9,503 nt of DNA, taken from NCBI GenBank assembly GCA_937894825.1, contig CALCQT010000570.1, positions 1 through 9,503 on the forward strand, in the 5' to 3' direction. This document shows positions 7,126 through 9,503 of this stretch, piece by piece; positions within the stretch are counted from its first letter, which is position 1, and the number at the start of each line of letters is the position of its first letter. The notes beneath the pieces were generated by a model. It made no database searches and was not told the DNA's origin. It saw only the letters and a list, made by a program, of their open reading frames with translations. Origin of the DNA: an uncultured Anaerolineaceae bacterium (GTDB lineage: Bacteria; Chloroflexota; Anaerolineae; Anaerolineales; Anaerolineaceae). Both the position numbers and the translations under genes were made by a program.

Positions 7126-7366
7126 CAACGCTGCAGTCAGATCGAGCTCGAAATATGTAAAATTTTTATACCTGAAAGCAATTTTTTTGTTGTTCCTCTG
7201 AGAAGTTCCCTGCGTAAAAACGTCAAAAAGAACACGGAAAATTTTACCTTTGGCAGATTTTTTTGGATAAATCGAAAGATCAAAAAAGTTTTCCGATTCC
7301 CTATAGATTTTTATCACACAGATCCATAAATCAGTCATCAAATTTAAAAAAAGCGAAAATTACATC
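7126..7366. other. AT-rich intergenic region between divergent promoters
   Basis: About 240 bases of strongly AT-rich DNA with many A and T runs. It holds the 10-bp palindrome TCGAGCTCGA (7142-7151) and an inverted pair CGGAAAA / TTTTCCG near 7236-7242 and 7290-7296, separated by about 47 bases. I see no convincing gene. A 75-codon reverse frame across 7341-7114 resembles no family I know and runs through the promoter of the neighbouring operon. The A/T tracts may act as an UP-like or bent-DNA element for the dcw promoter. Confidence 0.45.
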
Positions 7367-7395
7367 TTGCAATTTTTAAGCCAGATTGTTATAAT
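7367..7395 (+). promoter_or_regulatory. Promoter of the mraZ-led dcw operon
   Basis: TTGCAA (7367-7372), a 17-base spacer and a perfect TATAAT (7390-7395), with an extended -10 TGT directly in front (7387-7389). A long AT-rich tract lies upstream. Transcription should start near 7402, giving a leader of about 75 bases before the mraZ ATG. Confidence 0.85.
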
Positions 7396-7402
7396 ATTTA
7401 TT

Positions 7403-7431
7403 AAAGTGGTATGAAATCCCACAAAGTGGCA
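7403..7431 (+). promoter_or_regulatory. Candidate MraZ operator boxes
   Basis: AAAGTGG occurs twice, 20 bases apart (7403-7409 and 7423-7429). TGG-type boxes fall on an exact 10-bp grid: TGGTA at 7407, TCCCA at 7417 (TGGGA on the other strand) and TGGCA at 7427. E. coli MraZ binds three TGGGN direct repeats with 5-base spacers, which is the same 10-bp period. The site begins at the predicted transcription start, a good place for autorepression. Confidence 0.55.
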
Positions 7432-7448
7432 GACTGGGCAACCAGTCT
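7431..7448 (+). promoter_or_regulatory. mraZ leader hairpin with GCAA tetraloop
   Basis: AGACTGG (7431-7437) pairs perfectly with CCAGTCT (7442-7448) around a GCAA loop, a stable GNRA tetraloop. The stem can continue below one mismatch or bulge (CAG with CTG at 7450-7452). It lies in the untranslated leader, 28 bases before the mraZ ATG. No T-tract follows, so it is not a simple terminator. It may stabilise the 5' end or bind a protein. Confidence 0.6.
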
Positions 7449-7476
7449 TCTGTGTTTTAAAGGGAAAGTAGAATAT

Positions 7477-7923
7477 ATGTTCACAGGTATATACGAACAC
7501 ACAATCGATAAGAAAGGCAGAACGTCTCTCCCCGCTCGCTTCCGCAGCGAGTTAACAGAAGGCGCTTATATTTCTGTCGGTATCGATAAAAACCTGGTCA
7601 TTTATTCCATTCCTTTCTTTGAAAATCTGGCAAAAGAGGTTTCCGCTTACAGTCTTGCAGATCCGATCGCCAGAAGATTCCGCCGCCGCCTGTTCAACAA
7701 AGCGGAATTAATTGAATTTGACGTCAATGGACGGTTTTTACTCCCGCCTTATCTTCGGGAAGAATTCAATTTCCAGGACGGAGACAAAATCATCTTCGCC
7801 GGGTCTTCCGATTATATCGAAATTTGGACCGAACAGGATTGGGTTGACGCCGAAAATGAAACATTCCAGGATCCGAAAGTCACTGAAGATTTCGCCCGGT
7901 TATTGAACGGCAGGTCCGCATGA
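7477..7923 (+). CDS. mraZ: MraZ, dcw-cluster transcriptional regulator
   Basis: A 148-residue protein made of two SpoVT/AbrB-type halves. The first holds DKKGRTSLPARFR (11-23) and the second holds DVNGRFLLPPYLRE, giving the two DxxGR signatures of the family. MraZ forms a ring-shaped oligomer, binds DNA repeats in its own promoter and controls the division and cell wall cluster. The ATG at 7477 is chosen because MraZ proteins begin MFxGxYEHxxDxKGR. The in-frame ATG at 7411 would add 22 unrelated residues inside the operator. The ribosome site is weak (AGGG, 12 bases upstream). The stop overlaps the rsmH start as ATGA. Confidence 0.97.
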   Translation: MFTGIYEHTIDKKGRTSLPARFRSELTEGAYISVGIDKNLVIYSIPFFENLAKEVSAYSLADPIARRFRRRLFNKAELIEFDVNGRFLLPPYLREEFNFQDGDKIIFAGSSDYIEIWTEQDWVDAENETFQDPKVTEDFARLLNGRSA

Positions 7924-8870
7924 ACAGGCAGCAATATCCACATTTACCGGTCATGCCGGAGGCCGTGATGGAAGTTTTAAATCCGGCGCCCGGGAAAATC
8001 TTTGTCGACGGCACGCTTGGCGCCGGCGGACATACGGAAGGGCTTCTGCAAGCCAGCGCGCCGGACGGAATCGTCATCGCATTTGAGGTCGATCCGCAAG
8101 CGATTGAAATCGCTGCGGAAAGGCTGCGTCCTTTTGGTGATCGGCTCCGGATCGTCCCTGACAGCTACGCGTCCCTCAGCAAACATCTTCTGCCGGGACA
8201 GGCGATCGACGGGGCGCTATTGGATCTCGGTGTTTCATCCATGCAGATCGACCGTGCCGAAAGAGGATTTTCTTTCCTGAAAGAGGGACCGTTGGATATG
8301 CGGTTCAACCCGGCACAGCCGCTTTCCGCCGAAAACATTGTCAATGACAATTCTGAAGAAGAAATCGCCCGCATTCTGTGGCTCTATGGCGAGGAGCGAA
8401 AAAGCCGCAGGATTGCGGCAGCCATCGTCACCGCCCGAAAGGAAAAACCGATTCGGACGACTGTCGAACTTGCTGAAATCATTGCAAAAGCTGTCAAAGG
8501 GAATCGGAAGAAAATCCATCCCGCAACGAGGAGTTTCCAGGCCATTCGCGTTGCTGTAAATGGTGAATTGGCCGCGCTGGAGGCTTTTTTGCCACAGGCG
8601 GTCGCCGCATTAAAAACCGGCGGAAGGCTCGCGGTCATCTCCTTCCATTCATTGGAAGACCGGATCGTAAAACAGTTTATGCAAACCGAAAGCAAGGATT
8701 GCATCTGTCCGCCGCAGCAATTGGTTTGCACCTGCGGACATAAGGCGAGCATAAAAATCATCACCCGGCATATCCGGATCGCCGAAGCGGGAGAGATTGA
8801 AACCAATCCAAGATCCAGAAGTGCGAAATTGCGCGTCGCAGAGAAAATCGGAGGAGCGAATGGAAACTAA
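7920..8870 (+). CDS. rsmH: 16S rRNA (cytosine1402-N4)-methyltransferase RsmH
   Basis: A 316-residue protein, normal length. It methylates N4 of C1402 in 16S rRNA using S-adenosylmethionine, tuning decoding at the ribosomal P site. Family motifs: HLPVMPEAVMEVL (8-20), the SAM loop FVDGTLGAGGHT (28-39), AFEVDPQAI, LLDLGVSSMQID, ERGFSFLKEGPLDMRF, HPATRSFQAIRVAVNGE and ISFHSLEDRIVK. A CxCP...CTCG cysteine cluster near the C-terminus is common in the family, and NPRSRSAKLRVAEK ends it. The start overlaps the mraZ stop by 4 bases, and the stop lies 11 bases inside the next gene. Also called mraW, it sits at the standard second place of the dcw cluster. Confidence 0.98.
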   Translation: MNRQQYPHLPVMPEAVMEVLNPAPGKIFVDGTLGAGGHTEGLLQASAPDGIVIAFEVDPQAIEIAAERLRPFGDRLRIVPDSYASLSKHLLPGQAIDGALLDLGVSSMQIDRAERGFSFLKEGPLDMRFNPAQPLSAENIVNDNSEEEIARILWLYGEERKSRRIAAAIVTARKEKPIRTTVELAEIIAKAVKGNRKKIHPATRSFQAIRVAVNGELAALEAFLPQAVAALKTGGRLAVISFHSLEDRIVKQFMQTESKDCICPPQQLVCTCGHKASIKIITRHIRIAEAGEIETNPRSRSAKLRVAEKIGGANGN

Positions 8871-9324
8871 ACCGTACGCTTACCGGCTTGCGCCCTGGCG
8901 AAAACAGGTCAACCGTATTCTCAGCGTTCTGCTGCTCCTGATCGGTATATTCTGTATCACAATGATTTACCTGTCTTATTCAGCACAGCTGACAGAAGTA
9001 AAACTGGAAATCCAGGTACTCCACCAGGAACGCAGTGATCTTTCCCGGACCATCGCGGATATGATTATGCAGGAAGGTTCACTGACAGCATTCACTGAGA
9101 TGGAAAACCGGGCGCGGCGGGCAGGGTATGTTGACATCGATTTCAGAGATGAGGATTCGTATACCTATCTCCCTGTTCCCGGGTTCACCGGTGCGTATCA
9201 CAGCGGGTTGGACAGCGTCATCCGGCAGGAAAATATTGCCGTTTCATCTATCAAGCCGGAATACAGCCAGACACTGCAGCAATGGCTGAATGAGAATCTG
9301 CAGTTCCGGAGGATCGAACCGTGA
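8860..9324 (+). CDS. ftsL: FtsL-like cell division protein
   Basis: A 154-residue bitopic membrane protein. A basic N-terminus (PYAYRLAPWRKQ) precedes one membrane segment (about 19-40) and a heptad-like stretch (LTEVKLEIQVLHQERSDLSRTI, roughly 44-66) predicted to form a coiled coil. MENRARRAGYVDID follows, resembling the 'A...LGf' ending of FtsL/DivIC proteins. These scaffold the septal peptidoglycan synthase with FtsQ/DivIB. The ATG at 8860 is chosen because GGAGG (8850-8854) lies 5 bases upstream; a longer frame from 8797 lies inside rsmH. The tail after residue 95, with YLPVPGF, is longer than in classical FtsL. Identification rests on topology and gene order (between rsmH and a PBP gene), since FtsL sequences diverge quickly. 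The stop overlaps the next start by 3 bases (GTGA). Confidence 0.82.
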   Translation: METKPYAYRLAPWRKQVNRILSVLLLLIGIFCITMIYLSYSAQLTEVKLEIQVLHQERSDLSRTIADMIMQEGSLTAFTEMENRARRAGYVDIDFRDEDSYTYLPVPGFTGAYHSGLDSVIRQENIAVSSIKPEYSQTLQQWLNENLQFRRIEP

Positions 9325-9503
9325 ACAATCATATCGATTCCCGTTTTAAAATTTTATCGATCGGGCTCAGTATTTTTATGGGGCTGGTCCTGATCCGGGT
9401 TCTATACCTGCAGACAAACACCGCCGCCATTGAATTGCGGGAAACAATCGGACAGGCTTATGAATACACCACACTGACAATCAACTCGGAACGTGGAAAT
9501 ATT
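9321..9503 (+). CDS. ftsI: FtsI/PBP2-type peptidoglycan transpeptidase, N-terminal part
   Basis: The first 61 codons are present and the frame runs off the window. It starts at GTG (9321), overlapping the ftsL stop, with GGAGG (9308-9312) 8 bases upstream. A short cytoplasmic segment (NNHIDSRFK) precedes a membrane helix (about residues 10-27: LSIGLSIFMGLVLIRVLY). The remainder ends TINSERGNI, matching the 'PxRGxIxDRNG' entry of class B penicillin-binding proteins (Ser for Pro here). Gene order supports a septal transpeptidase. The catalytic domain is not in the window, so ftsI and spoVD-type PBPs cannot be told apart. Confidence 0.85.
   Translation, partial: MNNHIDSRFKILSIGLSIFMGLVLIRVLYLQTNTAAIELRETIGQAYEYTTLTINSERGNI

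Noticed and set aside
7236..7296. CGGAAAA / TTTTCCG inverted pair as a small RNA or terminator
   Set aside because: The arms are only 7 bases and about 47 bases apart in AT-rich DNA, easily a chance match.
7114..7341. Reverse open frame of 75 codons in the AT-rich gap
   Set aside because: It overlaps the strong capA-like promoter, has no clear ribosome site and reads like translated AT-rich DNA.
7411..7476. In-frame upstream start for mraZ
   Set aside because: It would add 22 residues not found in MraZ proteins and would start within the operator, about 10 bases after the predicted transcription start.

Overview
The window looks like a piece of chromosome from a Chloroflexota bacterium, most likely Anaerolineae. 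The base composition is moderate, with AT-rich intergenic gaps. The taxonomic guess rests on the remembered look of three proteins: a secreted CapA-like protein with a GTTVLGR / GNH / GLGNLFFDQ / DYAxPxxM pattern, an FtsL with a long tail carrying a YLPVPGF segment, and the mraZ-rsmH-ftsL-ftsI order. It is an inference, not a database result. There are no RNA genes, CRISPR arrays, insertion sequences or phage genes. Eight genes are supported.

Left part (1-4618). A reverse-strand pair is read right to left: a ROK-family regulator (3674-2499), then a very large protein with a transglutaminase-type cysteine-protease fold (2485 to beyond base 1). The large gene is open for 828 codons and runs off the window. 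It starts at TTG, and its AGGAGG ribosome site touches the ROK stop codon, so the two are almost certainly one transcript. The large protein holds two Cys-containing transglutaminase-like cores, the second apparently lacking its His partner. A beta-sandwich-like region lies between them and a possible thioredoxin-like region follows at the cut end. Diverging from this pair is a CutC-family TIM-barrel gene (3876-4619). The shared intergenic region has a TATAAT for the ROK gene and two short perfect palindromes that could be operators.

Middle part (4620-7067). A stretch of about 160 bases holds one strong imperfect hairpin of a REP-like type and no gene. Beyond it are two reverse-strand exported proteins: a CapA-like metallophosphoesterase-fold protein (7067-5640), then a putative esterase of the esterase D/Fes type (5662-4781) whose start overlaps the capA-like stop by 23 bases. 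A clear promoter (TTGACA, 17 bases, TATAAC) lies just upstream of the capA-like gene.

Right part (7068-9503). An AT-rich gap leads into the start of the division and cell wall (dcw) cluster, read forward: mraZ, rsmH, ftsL-like and the first 61 codons of an ftsI/PBP2-type transpeptidase. All junctions overlap by 4 to 11 bases, as in a tightly coupled operon. A very good promoter (TTGCAA, 17 bases, TG-extended TATAAT) lies 82 bases before the mraZ ATG. The leader between them holds 10-bp-spaced TGG boxes, with the middle one inverted, likely the site of MraZ autoregulation. A perfect 7-bp hairpin closed by a GCAA tetraloop follows.

The least explained part is the ROK / double-core transglutaminase / CutC neighbourhood. 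It may be an uncharacterised sugar-responsive module, but no substrate can be read from the sequence.
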